A DNA stretch of 64,000 bases, from contig JAJZBX010000001.1 of NCBI GenBank assembly GCA_021846325.1, positions 62,001 through 126,000 on the forward strand. The letters run 5' to 3'. The translations under genes were made by a program, and so were the position numbers. The notes below the pieces were generated by a model. The model was not told the origin of the DNA and made no database searches. It saw nothing but the letters and a program-made list of their open reading frames with translations. The stretch comes from Actinomycetes bacterium. Its GTDB lineage: Bacteria; Actinomycetota; Acidimicrobiia; Acidimicrobiales; RAAP-2. Below, one piece after another: positions 27,909 to 37,913 of this stretch (position 1 is its first letter; every line of letters begins with the position of its first letter).

Positions 27909-29018
27909 GTGGTGACCAGTGGCGTGATCTATGGCGGGCCGTCGCCCGAGCACGATGTGTCGATTCTGACGGGGCTGCAAGCGTTGCGAGAGTTGCGCCG
28001 TACCGAGTTCGACGCGCTCGGCATCTACTGGAGCAAGACGGGAGCCTTCTGGAACGTTGCGCCAGACGTTGAGGCCGAGGACTTCCTCGACGGACTCCCG
28101 AAGGGGTCCAGTGCGCTCACGTTGCGTACGGGCGACGACGGGGGATTTTTCGCCTCGGGGGGGCGACTAGGACGCGATCGGCGAATCGATCTCGACGTCG
28201 TGGTTCTGGCCACCCACGGCGGTCCGGGTGAAGACGGCACGCTGCAAGCGGCCCTGGACCTCGCGCGAATCGCCTACACCGGACCGACCGTGGCCGGTGC
28301 GGCGCTGGGGATGGACAAGTGGAGCTTCGGCGCAGTCGTCGCGGCCGCCGGCCTGCCGACGTTGCCCCGGGCACTCGTGACCGAGACGACCAGCACACTG
28401 GCGTTCGCTGGCCCGTACATCTTGAAGCCCCGCTACGGCGGCTCATCGATCGGCATCGACGTAGTGGGGGACCTCGAGACTGCGCGAGCACGGCTGCGCA
28501 CCAACGTTCACTTCGCTCGGGGCTGCGTCAGCGAACCATTCCGCTCCGATTTGGTTGATCTCCAGGTCGCCATTCGCACGTACCCGACGCTGCACCTATC
28601 GGCCATTGAGCGCCCCATTCGCCGCGCGAGCGGTGCGGAGATACTGGACTATCGCGACAAGTACGTCGGCGGCGAGGGAATGGTGTCAGCCCCTCGGGAG
28701 ATCCCCGCCACGTTGGCGCCGTCCTTGGCCGAGCGCATCGTCGACGTCGCGCGCGCCGTCGCCGACGTCGCGTCGGTCCGCGGCGTTGCGCGAATTGATT
28801 TCCTGGCCAACGACGACGAGTTGTATCTCAATGAGATCAACACGATCCCCGGTTCGTTGGCCAAACACCTCTTCGTCGATCCACCGCTGGCGTTCGGTCA
28901 ACTCTTGGCGGACCTGATCGCGGAGGCGCGCGAGCGTCCGGCGCACCGCTACAGCGCCGCCGGCGCGGACGGGTTGGTCTTACGGAGCGCTGGCTCGATC
29001 GCGGCGAAACTGGCGTAG
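27909..29018 (+). CDS. ddl: D-alanine--D-alanine ligase (ATP-grasp)
   Basis: GVIYGGPSPEHDVSILTG, ATHGGPGEDGTLQAALDLARIAYTGPTVAGAALGMDK, ILKPRYGGSSIGI, RIDFLANDDELYLNEINTIPGSL. Confidence 0.93.
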   Translation: MVTSGVIYGGPSPEHDVSILTGLQALRELRRTEFDALGIYWSKTGAFWNVAPDVEAEDFLDGLPKGSSALTLRTGDDGGFFASGGRLGRDRRIDLDVVVLATHGGPGEDGTLQAALDLARIAYTGPTVAGAALGMDKWSFGAVVAAAGLPTLPRALVTETTSTLAFAGPYILKPRYGGSSIGIDVVGDLETARARLRTNVHFARGCVSEPFRSDLVDLQVAIRTYPTLHLSAIERPIRRASGAEILDYRDKYVGGEGMVSAPREIPATLAPSLAERIVDVARAVADVASVRGVARIDFLANDDELYLNEINTIPGSLAKHLFVDPPLAFGQLLADLIAEARERPAHRYSAAGADGLVLRSAGSIAAKLA

Positions 29019-30608
29019 GCGCGGCACGTGGGCTAACGCGTCGAGCAGGGCGTCGCTGTAGGGGTCGAGGCGCCGGCCCCGCTCGACCGCCCAATAGGCG
29101 CGCTCAACGTCACCGGCGTCGAGGCAGAAGTCGTGCAGGGTGAGCGCGGCCCATTCGCCGTCACGTTGCAGGCGACTCAGGTGGCCCTCAACGGTGAACC
29201 ACTCGAAGCCGTGTCGAACGCCAACGAGCGGCTCACCGCCAACCAGTTGTAGCGCCGACACCAGTAGCGGCACGGCGGTGGCGTCCTGACACCGTCGAGC
29301 GTCACGGACGAAACCGTGGAATCGCTCGACGTCGCTGGACACGCCGTGGGTTCGGTAGAGGCCGTCGGCCGCGACGGGGTGTAACCGCGGGCCGAGCTCG
29401 TCTACGCCGAGGCTGCGCCGGACCGTGCTCGCGGTGTTGGCGAGCGTGCGTTGCGACGCGTCGACGTCGGCGTGGACGAGGACGCGGGTCCGCAGTCGAT
29501 CACCGCTGACCGGCTCGCCACGGTGGATGGCGAGATAGGCCACCATCTCCACGCCGCGGCGACGGAGTGTCGAGACGAAAGGCTCGCCCAAGCCCAGGAC
29601 GACCGGATCAGGTCGCAGGAGCTCGACGTAGATGCCAGACACGAAGGTGGCCCGATCTTCGACGTACTCGAGCGGCGACCTCACCGAGCGTGGGACGGAC
29701 TCTTGCACGCTGGGCCGTGATCGATCGATCGTGACGGTGCTCAACCGCACGGCGTCGTCAAGGTCGGCGGGGTCCCCGAGGTAGACGACGAGGTGACGAC
29801 GCACAGATCGAATGGCGAGTGATCGCAGCAGGTCGTATTCAACGTTGGTCGCGACAACGCGGCCGCCGTCGTCGAGTCCGACCAGGCGACTGACGACCTG
29901 CTCGTCCGTCCAACTCGCCGGCAGACGCAGACGCCCGCCTTCGCGCGCGAACGCCACGACGGGATCGTCGGCGTCGCCGCCGACGACGCAGGCCACCGCT
30001 GGCGTGTCGTCGACCACGGGCGCGCCGTAGGCGAAGTCCGATCCGGGGCGCACGACGCCGTCGAGACGATTAGTGATGAGCCGGCGCAGGTGGTCGACGG
30101 CGTCGGGGTCGGCCGCTCGAAGTTGCGCCATCACGCCGTCCACGTCGTCGTCGTCCAGTTCCTCCTGACCGTCGCGTAAGCGGTCGAGTCGGCGCTTGGC
30201 GACTAGCGCCACGGACAGCGACCCGAACGCGGCCCCGTCGGGTAACGGCGCGGGCTGCGCACGATGGTGTGCCTGGCTCGCCACCGACACCGCCACGGCG
30301 GACACCGAGGGCGGTCGACTGTAGGCGGGCGAGGGAACCAGTGCCAAGGCGGTCACGATGAGGCCGGCCAGCCACGCCGAGCCGCCAGACTCGACCACAA
30401 CCCCACGTCGCTTTCGACCAACGTTTCGCGCGAGTTGGAACACGAAACCGAACCAGAGCAGCGACAGCGCGACCAGCAGGGCCCGGATCACCGATCCATT
30501 GGCACGGTGGATGGCCACGGTCCATTTGGATACCACGACGTAGGGGACGAGCAGGCAGTAGGCCGCCAGCGCGGCGCCGTGCAGCGGTCCCGCTGCGAAG
30601 CGCCTCAC
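28980..30608 (-). CDS. Membrane protein with C-terminal BTAD/SARP-like (winged helix plus TPR-like) region
   Basis: N-terminal TM segments (GAALAAYCLLVPYVVVSKW, ALLVALSLLWFGFVFQLAR, AWLAGLIVTALALVPSPAYS); C-terminal VEMVAYLAIHRGEPVSGDRLRTRVLVHADVDASQRTLANTASTVRRSLG...; GTG start overlapping the upstream stop. Confidence 0.75.
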   Translation of the reverse strand: MRRFAAGPLHGAALAAYCLLVPYVVVSKWTVAIHRANGSVIRALLVALSLLWFGFVFQLARNVGRKRRGVVVESGGSAWLAGLIVTALALVPSPAYSRPPSVSAVAVSVASQAHHRAQPAPLPDGAAFGSLSVALVAKRRLDRLRDGQEELDDDDVDGVMAQLRAADPDAVDHLRRLITNRLDGVVRPGSDFAYGAPVVDDTPAVACVVGGDADDPVVAFAREGGRLRLPASWTDEQVVSRLVGLDDGGRVVATNVEYDLLRSLAIRSVRRHLVVYLGDPADLDDAVRLSTVTIDRSRPSVQESVPRSVRSPLEYVEDRATFVSGIYVELLRPDPVVLGLGEPFVSTLRRRGVEMVAYLAIHRGEPVSGDRLRTRVLVHADVDASQRTLANTASTVRRSLGVDELGPRLHPVAADGLYRTHGVSSDVERFHGFVRDARRCQDATAVPLLVSALQLVGGEPLVGVRHGFEWFTVEGHLSRLQRDGEWAALTLHDFCLDAGDVERAYWAVERGRRLDPYSDALLDALAHVPRLRQFRRDRASAP

Positions 30609-31216
30609 GGCGTCGCCACGACTTGCCACGTCACTTGCGTTGGCGAGAGGCTCGTCAGTTGAAGGTCGCACATCGTCAGGCTCGAGACGCTGACCAGGCC
30701 GGTGACCGCTTGTGCCGGGCCACCGCACGACAGCGCCTTCAACACCGGCGCCGTCGCTTGGATGATCCACGAACCGGGACCCTGGAGCGGTACGTCGACG
30801 ACGGCGCCCACCGGTCCCAACTGTCCGGTCAGGGATCCGGTCGGCTGCCCCACGTCGGCGCCGGAGGCGTTCCAGGGCGCGGTCGCGACGGTCGGCGTCG
30901 AGAATGGCGCGACGAACTTCGGCGTTACGATCGTGGTCGACGTCGGCGCGGTAACTGGTGACGTCACGACCGACGTCGAGCGCACCGTCGTCGGCGTCAC
31001 TGAGCGCCTCGAGCGTACCGTCGTCGAGCGAGCGTGACTCGATGCCGGGTTGGTCGTTGCCGTCGTCGGGTTCGTCATCGTAAACACGAGAACGAGCAAG
31101 AGAATTGGGCTGGACCAGAGAACGAGGTGCGCCGCTCGCAGCGGCGTCCGAGATTCCCTCACGAACCCACGGTATCGACGCGGATGCGGTGGTGACAAAC
31201 TGGCGCGCATCACCAC
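30605..31216 (-). CDS. Single-pass membrane protein with Thr/Ser-rich linker, unknown function
   Basis: TM AAHLVLWSSPILLLVLVFTM then TNPTTATTNPASSHARSTTVRS... and a small C-terminal domain; translationally coupled to both neighbours. Confidence 0.7.
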   Translation of the reverse strand: MVMRASLSPPHPRRYRGFVRESRTPLRAAHLVLWSSPILLLVLVFTMTNPTTATTNPASSHARSTTVRSRRSVTPTTVRSTSVVTSPVTAPTSTTIVTPKFVAPFSTPTVATAPWNASGADVGQPTGSLTGQLGPVGAVVDVPLQGPGSWIIQATAPVLKALSCGGPAQAVTGLVSVSSLTMCDLQLTSLSPTQVTWQVVATP

Positions 31217-31219
31217 GGG

Positions 31220-31918
31220 TCACACGAGGAACCGATAGGCGAAGCGTTGAAGTTCGTTCTGCAGTGATTGCGGCGCACTGTGGTCGCTTGACGCGAGTTC
31301 GCGCAGCGAACGCCCCTCGAATACCCGAGCGTACGTGAGACGGGCGAGGCGGTCGTACGGGCCACCACAGTAGCTGGCGAGCCGTGCTTCGAGAGGTGAG
31401 CCCGTGGCGGCGATGACCTCGTCGGGTAACACGACGGTCGTCATTCGCACGGCTTTCTCCTTAAGGAGCCAACGTCGAAGGCGCCCGCGAAGGGCCGACA
31501 GCACGTCGGGTGCCGCGTACGGGCGTGACTGGCCAGCCCACGAGTGCAGCAGTTCGTCGGTCAGTGCGACGGCCACGCCGAGCGTTTCGCTAGGGTCCTC
31601 GGCGACACCGTCACCGAAACGAAGCTGGCGACAGACGCTGACGATGCCGGGCAAGAGCGTCTGTAGCAGGGCGCGACGGATCGTCACGTCCGCGGCCTCC
31701 TCGAGTAGCACCTGCACGAGCCGAGCGCGCTCGATCACCGTGCGACCGCCACGAACCTCCAACGCGTCCACCACGTCGCCGAGGTCTGTGAGACCGCCAA
31801 AGTCCACAGAGGTGTGACGAGCTTGGAGCCGCAGCAGAGCCTCGCGCGACGTTGGCTGATGACGCCGGTGGCGCCAATCCGTTCGAAGCTGGCCCAGCAG
31901 GTCGTAGTCGGTTGTCAT
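31220..31918 (-). CDS. Cytosolic protein of unknown function with possible sigma-region-4-like C-terminus
   Basis: MTTDYDLLGQLRTDWRHRRHQP...; C-terminal YDRLARLTYARVFEGRSLRELASSDHSAPQSLQNELQRF; start trimmed from the ORF. Confidence 0.6.
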   Translation of the reverse strand: MTTDYDLLGQLRTDWRHRRHQPTSREALLRLQARHTSVDFGGLTDLGDVVDALEVRGGRTVIERARLVQVLLEEAADVTIRRALLQTLLPGIVSVCRQLRFGDGVAEDPSETLGVAVALTDELLHSWAGQSRPYAAPDVLSALRGRLRRWLLKEKAVRMTTVVLPDEVIAATGSPLEARLASYCGGPYDRLARLTYARVFEGRSLRELASSDHSAPQSLQNELQRFAYRFLV

Positions 31919-32051
31919 GGCATCAGTCCACCGAGCCGTGCGCACGGCATCGCGCAACGACTCGCGCCATCGGACGCAACAGTTTTTGCGCACGCTCACG
32001 GACCATTGAGCGCGCACTCGAGTGCGCACATACAGGGCCTAGGCTGCGGGC

Positions 32052-32390
32052 ATGGACATCGAAGCCTTCTATCAGCAGAACGAAGCGCGTCGCGAGAGCG
32101 CGGAATTCGAATTCGGCGACGAGTGGCGCGACGCGTCGGAGAATACCTATCGACTGTCGTGGGTCGAGGCGACGGGCGAACTGTACCTGATGATTGGCCC
32201 CGAAGCATCGGTCAGTGAGGACATCTTCGGCGATTTCATTGTCGCCGACGAGGCGGTCAGCGGCCTCACTGTCGTGGTCGTCGCGACGGTGGCGACACTC
32301 GGCGCGGTGGAGGATCGGCTCCAGGGCTGGGAGGACGCGATGCTAGAGGAGAACTCACTGAACTGGCTTTACGAACGCTTTAGGGAGTAA
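32052..32390 (+). CDS. Conserved hypothetical acidic protein
   Basis: 112-aa ORF MDIEAFYQQNEARRESAEFEFGDEWRDASENTYRLSWVEATGELYLM..., clean intergenic 5' flank. Confidence 0.65.
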   Translation: MDIEAFYQQNEARRESAEFEFGDEWRDASENTYRLSWVEATGELYLMIGPEASVSEDIFGDFIVADEAVSGLTVVVVATVATLGAVEDRLQGWEDAMLEENSLNWLYERFRE

Positions 32391-32393
32391 GTC

Positions 32394-32768
32394 CTAAAGG
32401 TAGGGCGTCGACGACTGCGCAATGCGACACAGGTGCGTCAGCGACGGAATGAGAAAATGAATTGGCACGCGTTCACCCTCGTTGATTGTGGTCATCAGTG
32501 GGTTCCAGCCGCCATCGGTGGACGTGGCCGACGCGGCGTAGGGCGTCGCGCGAAGCAGCGTCGCCAGTGCCCGATTGGCGAGGCGGCTTCGGCTTGCCCC
32601 GGTTAGTCCCGGCGCCCGACTCTGGTTATAGAGCGCAATGGAATGGTCAACGTAACGACACGCGATGCGCGCTTGGGCAACGGCACCGGACGTGCCACAC
32701 GAACTCAGTGCGAAACCTGAAGCGGCGATAGCGACGATGGGTAGCAGCCGGGCCGTCAGGCGAGCCAC
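32394..32768 (-). CDS. Putative lipoprotein
   Basis: Signal peptide plus lipobox ALSSCG at the N-terminus. Confidence 0.65.
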   Translation of the reverse strand: MARLTARLLPIVAIAASGFALSSCGTSGAVAQARIACRYVDHSIALYNQSRAPGLTGASRSRLANRALATLLRATPYAASATSTDGGWNPLMTTINEGERVPIHFLIPSLTHLCRIAQSSTPYL

Positions 32769-33313
32769 GAGTCCGCGGCCTGGAGCAAGTAGTCGCTGAC
32801 GCTACGGCCGTGGTCGAACACGTCGCAGAGTGGGTCTTCTCCCTTGGCGACCTGGCTCAACGAAATTGCTCGGCGCGCGATGATCGCGATTCGTCGCTCG
32901 CTGGTCTCGGTGGGTGAGGCGAACGTATCGGTGGCGGTGACCTCGAGTGGCATGGCGACGCCGCCCACGGGAGCCAAGTCAATCGCGAGGCGCAGGAGGT
33001 CGGGGCCGTGCGGCATCGGCGGCAAGCTCCAGGTCAGAACGAGGGGAAAATGAAAGTCGTCGGGTGGGTCGACGTCATCGGGCAGCCCCATGACGGCGTC
33101 CTCGAAAGCAAGCAGTGTCCGCGGGTCGACGTCAAGTTCGATGTGAAGGTCGACCGGGCCACCGCAACCGTCTTCGGGGTGCAGGTCGACCTCCCACGCT
33201 TGTCGAAGCGAGTACGTCTCAACGAAGTGACGCTCATCGTGAACGTGAAATCCGTGCGTGACGGCGTGGTCCTTCAGGTCAGCTACGAATCCGGCAACGT
33301 CGATGGCGGCCAT
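32756..33313 (-). CDS. Conserved hypothetical protein
   Basis: 185-aa ORF MAAIDVAGFVADLKDHAVTHGFHVHDERHF..., overlaps the lipoprotein start as in an operon. Confidence 0.65.
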   Translation of the reverse strand: MAAIDVAGFVADLKDHAVTHGFHVHDERHFVETYSLRQAWEVDLHPEDGCGGPVDLHIELDVDPRTLLAFEDAVMGLPDDVDPPDDFHFPLVLTWSLPPMPHGPDLLRLAIDLAPVGGVAMPLEVTATDTFASPTETSERRIAIIARRAISLSQVAKGEDPLCDVFDHGRSVSDYLLQAADSWLA

Positions 33314-33365
33314 CGCAACCAGATTAGTCGTGACGTATTGGTGTTCTGGCCGCGACGCCCTCCGC

Positions 33366-35933
33366 TCAGAGTTGCACGGGTAGGTGAATAGTCAGATTCG
33401 CCGAGGATTGCCCGACGCTGACGACGTAGCGGCCGGGGACGACGGTGAACGAGCCACCGCGATAGATCTCGAAACCGCGCCGGTCGATGCGCAGCACGAC
33501 GCGAGCCGTTTGGCCAGCGCGCAGCACGACTCGTGAAAAGGCGCGCAGTTGCTCGGGCGGTTCGCCCGCGGACGCCGGGTACGAAACGTAAGCCTGTACC
33601 ACGTCGGCACCCGTGCGATGCCCCCTGTTGCTCACTGACAGTTCCACCGCAACGCCGGTGGTGGTGTGTCGTAGGACCGCCCCGCCCAGTCGGAACGACG
33701 TGTAGGACAGGCCGAAACCGAAGGGAAACAACGGCGTCACGTGGTTGGCCTGGTACCACCGGTAGCCAACGTCGAGTCCCGACGCGAACGTGACGCTGCC
33801 GTCGACCCCGGGAAAGGTTCGCGGCGAACTGATGGGAGTGGCCGCCATCGACGTGGGGAAGGTGAGCGGAAGCCTTCCCGACGGGTCAATCGTGCCGAGG
33901 AGAATGGGGGCGATCGCGGCCCCATCGACCTGACCCGGGTACCACGCCTCGAGTACGCCCGCCACGTGGCCGAGCCACGGCATCGCCACGGCACCACCCG
34001 TTTCGAGCACGACGATGGTGTGGCGATTCACCGCGGCGACGGCGCTGATCAAGGCGTTCTGATCGCCGGGCAGGATGAGGTTCGGTCGGTCGGCGCCTTC
34101 TTCGGTGTAGTCGCCGGCGACGACGATGGCGTACTGTGCACGTCGCGCAGTGGCGACGGCCCGAGCAATGGCGGCGGACGCGTCGACGATGTCGAACGAC
34201 GGCGCTGGGTGGCTGCGAATGTTGAACCACGTCACGCGCAGGGTGTAGCGATGTCCGCTGCGCAGTGAGATTGAGGTGGTGAAGACAGTGGGGGCGTGCA
34301 GTCCTCGCGACGCAATGACCAAACGGTTATCGAGGTAGACCCACGTGTCGCCGACTTGTCGAAACGAGACGTCGTAAATGCCCGAGCGCTTGGCACGGAA
34401 CGTCACCTGCGACGAGTTCCAGTTGTCGCCGGTGCCCGGGCTGGTGGCGGTCGCAACGGCCGGCGTCACGTTACCGCCCCGATCGATACCGATGTCCGCT
34501 TTGCCCGGCTCGCCCACGTTTCGAAACTTGGTTATCAACTTGAGCGGCGTGCCAGACTCAATGACAATGTCGCGACGCGAGGTAATCGTGCGAATCGGGA
34601 CATCGCCCGCGGAATACGTGACGCGAACCTGCGCGCCTACGGCGCTGCGAAGTGCGGCGAGCGGTGTGGTGACGGTCGTCGCGACGACGGCCGCGCTGCC
34701 GCCACCCGCCGTGACCGGTGTTCGACTTGCGGCGAGTCCAATCATCGCGATCGACCGCACGCGGGCCGGTATCGGCAGCGCGTGGTGGCGATTCACGAGG
34801 AGGACCACTCCGCTCTCGGCGGCGCGTAGTGCTACCGCGGTGTGTGTCGGTGACGTGACGGTCGCGTCAAGGGCTAGTTGCAGTGGATGCGCGATGAGAC
34901 CGAGCGCGAACATGGGCACGAGAACCGAATGAACCGCCCGATTGAGGTCGGCGACGGCCAGTCGATGGTGCTGCACCGCGCTGATCAGTCCGTTGCTCGA
35001 GGCCGGTTTGATCAACGAGATGCCGGCACGCAACGCGGCCACTGGATCGTCGAGCGCGTGGAGGTCGGATCGGACGAATCCGGAGAACCCCCACGATCGC
35101 AGGGTTCGGTAGATGTAGGGATCCGAGCACGTGTTGATGCCGTTCAATGACCCATACGAGCACATCACTGAGGCAACGTGGCCCTGTTGAACGGCGGCCT
35201 CGAAAGGCTGATTGTAGATTTCGGCGAGTGCTCGCGGGGATACCACCTGATTGAGTCGGGCGCGAGCGGTCTCTTGGGTGTACGCGGTGAAGTGCTTCGC
35301 GACGGCGATTTCACCGAGTGATTGGATGCCGCGAACCGCCGCCACGCCGAGCACGCTGGTGAGATACGGGTCCTCGCCGTAACTCTCAAAAATGCGTCCG
35401 CTGACGGGAACACGCGCGATGTTGAGATTGGGCGCCTGGACACCGTCGATTCCCTTGGCCCGGGCCTCGCTCGCCATGACGCTCGCGACGGCCCGGGCGA
35501 TTGACGGGTCGAACGACGCGCCAACCGCTATGGCCGCCGGTAGCTGGGTCACCCACTGCAGTCCATTGGCGACGCCGTTCGGTCCGTCGGTGAGCGTCAG
35601 TGGGGGAATGCACAGCGCGGGAATGCCGATATTGGCGTTCTCCAGTGGTGGGTAGGTGGCCAGGATCACGAAGTGCACCTTCTGGGCCAGGGTCATGTGG
35701 CTGACTACCTGGTCGGCGAGTTGCGTTGGTGATGCCGTGCCGTGCAGCGACTCAGTCACCCACGGGCACAGCCCGGGCGGTCGAATGACGCCAACGCTCG
35801 AACGCAGGCGCAGTCCATTCGCTCCGGCCGTTGTGACCGGTGAGACCGTGACCACGCACAACGCGATGAGCGACGCGAACAGGGGCCAACGCGCAGGCGC
35901 CCGTGAGCCGCGCCCTCGGTCAGTCAGCCGCAC
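33366..35933 (-). CDS. Secreted glycoside hydrolase family 3 beta-glucosidase-like protein with PA14-like insert and C-terminal Fn3-like domain
   Basis: SGRIFESYGEDPYLTSVLGVAAVRGIQS, AVAKHFTAYTQET, GFSGFVRSDLHAL, PA14-like RSGIYDVSFRQVGDTWVYLDNRLV, C-terminal FGFGLSYTSF; start codon uncertain (could be 36026). Confidence 0.88.
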   Translation of the reverse strand: MRLTDRGRGSRAPARWPLFASLIALCVVTVSPVTTAGANGLRLRSSVGVIRPPGLCPWVTESLHGTASPTQLADQVVSHMTLAQKVHFVILATYPPLENANIGIPALCIPPLTLTDGPNGVANGLQWVTQLPAAIAVGASFDPSIARAVASVMASEARAKGIDGVQAPNLNIARVPVSGRIFESYGEDPYLTSVLGVAAVRGIQSLGEIAVAKHFTAYTQETARARLNQVVSPRALAEIYNQPFEAAVQQGHVASVMCSYGSLNGINTCSDPYIYRTLRSWGFSGFVRSDLHALDDPVAALRAGISLIKPASSNGLISAVQHHRLAVADLNRAVHSVLVPMFALGLIAHPLQLALDATVTSPTHTAVALRAAESGVVLLVNRHHALPIPARVRSIAMIGLAASRTPVTAGGGSAAVVATTVTTPLAALRSAVGAQVRVTYSAGDVPIRTITSRRDIVIESGTPLKLITKFRNVGEPGKADIGIDRGGNVTPAVATATSPGTGDNWNSSQVTFRAKRSGIYDVSFRQVGDTWVYLDNRLVIASRGLHAPTVFTTSISLRSGHRYTLRVTWFNIRSHPAPSFDIVDASAAIARAVATARRAQYAIVVAGDYTEEGADRPNLILPGDQNALISAVAAVNRHTIVVLETGGAVAMPWLGHVAGVLEAWYPGQVDGAAIAPILLGTIDPSGRLPLTFPTSMAATPISSPRTFPGVDGSVTFASGLDVGYRWYQANHVTPLFPFGFGLSYTSFRLGGAVLRHTTTGVAVELSVSNRGHRTGADVVQAYVSYPASAGEPPEQLRAFSRVVLRAGQTARVVLRIDRRGFEIYRGGSFTVVPGRYVVSVGQSSANLTIHLPVQL

Positions 35934-36053
35934 TGTCGTCTCCCGCCCAGTGCGCCCCGCGGGGCGCAGCACGTTGTATCGGTCATGCAGTCTAGGTGTC
36001 GACACGCTCCCTTCCCGTGCGCGCATCGGTGACTGAGCGGCACGGCCGATACG

Positions 36054-36791
36054 GTGGGTGGTGTGAGGGACGTGTTCGCGACGCTTCGGGCTTGCGCCGA
36101 CGAGATCGGCGTCGCGGTCACGCAACATCGCGGACGTGGTTTCTCGGGAGTGCGTGAGTCGCAATACCATCTGGACGTGGTCGCCGATGAGGTGGCGCGC
36201 CGCGTGCTCGGTGGCGCCGGATGGCGGGTCGTCAGTGAGGAATCCGGGGTCACCGGTGCTGGTCCCCTAACCGTGGTGGTTGATCCAATTGATGGTTCGA
36301 CCAACTGTGACCACGGAATTCCCTTTTTCGCAACGAGTCTCGCGGTCTTGCGAGACGGCGAGTTGATCGCGGCGCTGGTTCAAAACCACGCGACTGGAAC
36401 GCGCTTTGAGGCGTTGCGCGCCGGCGGCGCCTGGCGTGACGGGACCGCAATCAGGGCCAGTGGGCAGGGCGAAATTGAGCAAGCGATTGTCAGTTTCTCG
36501 GGACTTCCCGCGCGCCACATCGGCTGGGCCCAGTACCGGTCGCTGGGCGCGGCCAGCCTCGAGATCTGCTTAGTGGCCGACGGCTCCTTAGACGCGTTCT
36601 GCGTGGCGCACGGTTCGACCCTGAATCCGTGGGACTACCTCGCTGGACTGCTGATCGCCCAAGAAGCTGGCGCCGTGGCCACTGACTATCGGGGTGAGGA
36701 TTTGGTGACTGACGCCATGGTCGTACGTCGCCCCGTGGTTGCCGCGAGTGCGGTGCTGCTGGACCAATTACTCGCCGTTGGCCCACTCTGA
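36054..36791 (+). CDS. Inositol monophosphatase family protein
   Basis: VVSEESGVTGAGPLTVVVDPIDGSTNCDHGIPFFATSLAV; C-terminal NPWDYLAGLLIAQEAGAVATD. Confidence 0.9.
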   Translation: MGGVRDVFATLRACADEIGVAVTQHRGRGFSGVRESQYHLDVVADEVARRVLGGAGWRVVSEESGVTGAGPLTVVVDPIDGSTNCDHGIPFFATSLAVLRDGELIAALVQNHATGTRFEALRAGGAWRDGTAIRASGQGEIEQAIVSFSGLPARHIGWAQYRSLGAASLEICLVADGSLDAFCVAHGSTLNPWDYLAGLLIAQEAGAVATDYRGEDLVTDAMVVRRPVVAASAVLLDQLLAVGPL

Positions 36792-37694
36792 GTACGACGA
36801 ACCCGTCGAGGCGTCATCGATCAGGATCATGGCCTCGACGAGCGGCGCTCGCCAGTGGTCACGGCGGTGTTCACTGCGGTGCGCGATCGCCTTCAGCCAC
36901 GCGCTCTTTGCGTCAAACGGATCCACACCGCGGGCCGCGCGTGGCGAGTCGTACCACGCTTCGACAAAGGCGCTCGTCACGAAGTCGTCGTGAAGCTGCC
37001 CCAGCTCATCTTGGACGCGAGCGAGTCGCTGTGTGATGGCGCGGGCGTTGTCGTCGAGGAACGGTGACGCAATCTCGGTTGCGTATCGCGCACGCTTGAC
37101 CACAATGCGCAGCCGATGGAGATTCGTGGCATCACCCGTTGCGTCTTCGGAGGCCCGGCGCAGATTGTCCCACGATGGACGCAGTTCGTTGATCATTGAA
37201 CGCCGTACGTCAACGTCAGGGTTTCGAAGTGGAGGAGCAAACGTGGCCTCAGTCAGGGTCACGAGAAGCGCGCGGTAACGTGCCCGTCCGAGCGTGCGTT
37301 CGACCTTTTTGGATGCGCGGTCGCGCTTCGATTGCGCTCGCGCGATGATCGAGCGATCCAGTGATGCGTCTGTTGTCGCGAGATCGTTGAGGAGAGCAAC
37401 CAAGATATCGAAATCTCTTCGTTCGCCCAGTACCGCGCCGATCCAGGCGAGGTTGTCGCTGACGGCGTCGCGCCAGGTGAGATCGATGATGCCTTGAAGG
37501 AGCTCGAGTTCTGACCGGAGCCGTCGCGCGGCGACGCGCAGTTGGTGCACGCCCTCCGGGTCAATTCCTTGGCGAGCGAGACTATGGAAGCGAAGTAGTT
37601 GTGACGCTTCATGGCCGATGACCTCGCCCACGAAGTCACCAGCGGTGACCAAGGATGCTGACACAAGCGCCTCCGCTTCGACGCCGCGGATCAT
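36768..37694 (-). CDS. CHAD domain-containing protein
   Basis: GVHQLRVAARRLRSELELLQGII, NLHRLRIVVKRARYATEIASPF, QDELGQLHD. Confidence 0.88.
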   Translation of the reverse strand: MIRGVEAEALVSASLVTAGDFVGEVIGHEASQLLRFHSLARQGIDPEGVHQLRVAARRLRSELELLQGIIDLTWRDAVSDNLAWIGAVLGERRDFDILVALLNDLATTDASLDRSIIARAQSKRDRASKKVERTLGRARYRALLVTLTEATFAPPLRNPDVDVRRSMINELRPSWDNLRRASEDATGDATNLHRLRIVVKRARYATEIASPFLDDNARAITQRLARVQDELGQLHDDFVTSAFVEAWYDSPRAARGVDPFDAKSAWLKAIAHRSEHRRDHWRAPLVEAMILIDDASTGSSYSEWANGE

Positions 37695-37786
37695 GCTTTG
37701 ATGGTCCCCGATGTCTCACCCTCAATGTATCGCTCCTCATCCTCGGATAATCTTTGGGTTCTTGCTCGTTTAGGCTGGAGTCCCCG

Positions 37787-37860
37787 GGGCGTTTAGCTCA
37801 GTTGGTTAGAGCAGCTGATTTACACTCAGCAGGTCGGGGGTTCGAGTCCCTCAGCGCCCA
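37787..37860 (+). tRNA. tRNA-Val (anticodon UAC), CCA not encoded
   Basis: Cloverleaf GGGCGTT..AGCGCCC acceptor, GCTGA-TTTACAC-TCAGC anticodon arm, GGGGG-TTCGAGT-CCCTC T-arm. Confidence 0.95.
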
Positions 37861-37913
37861 CAAAATCTGATTGCGTGAACCGTTCAGTCACGCAAGGGAT
37901 TGGACTCGGTGGT

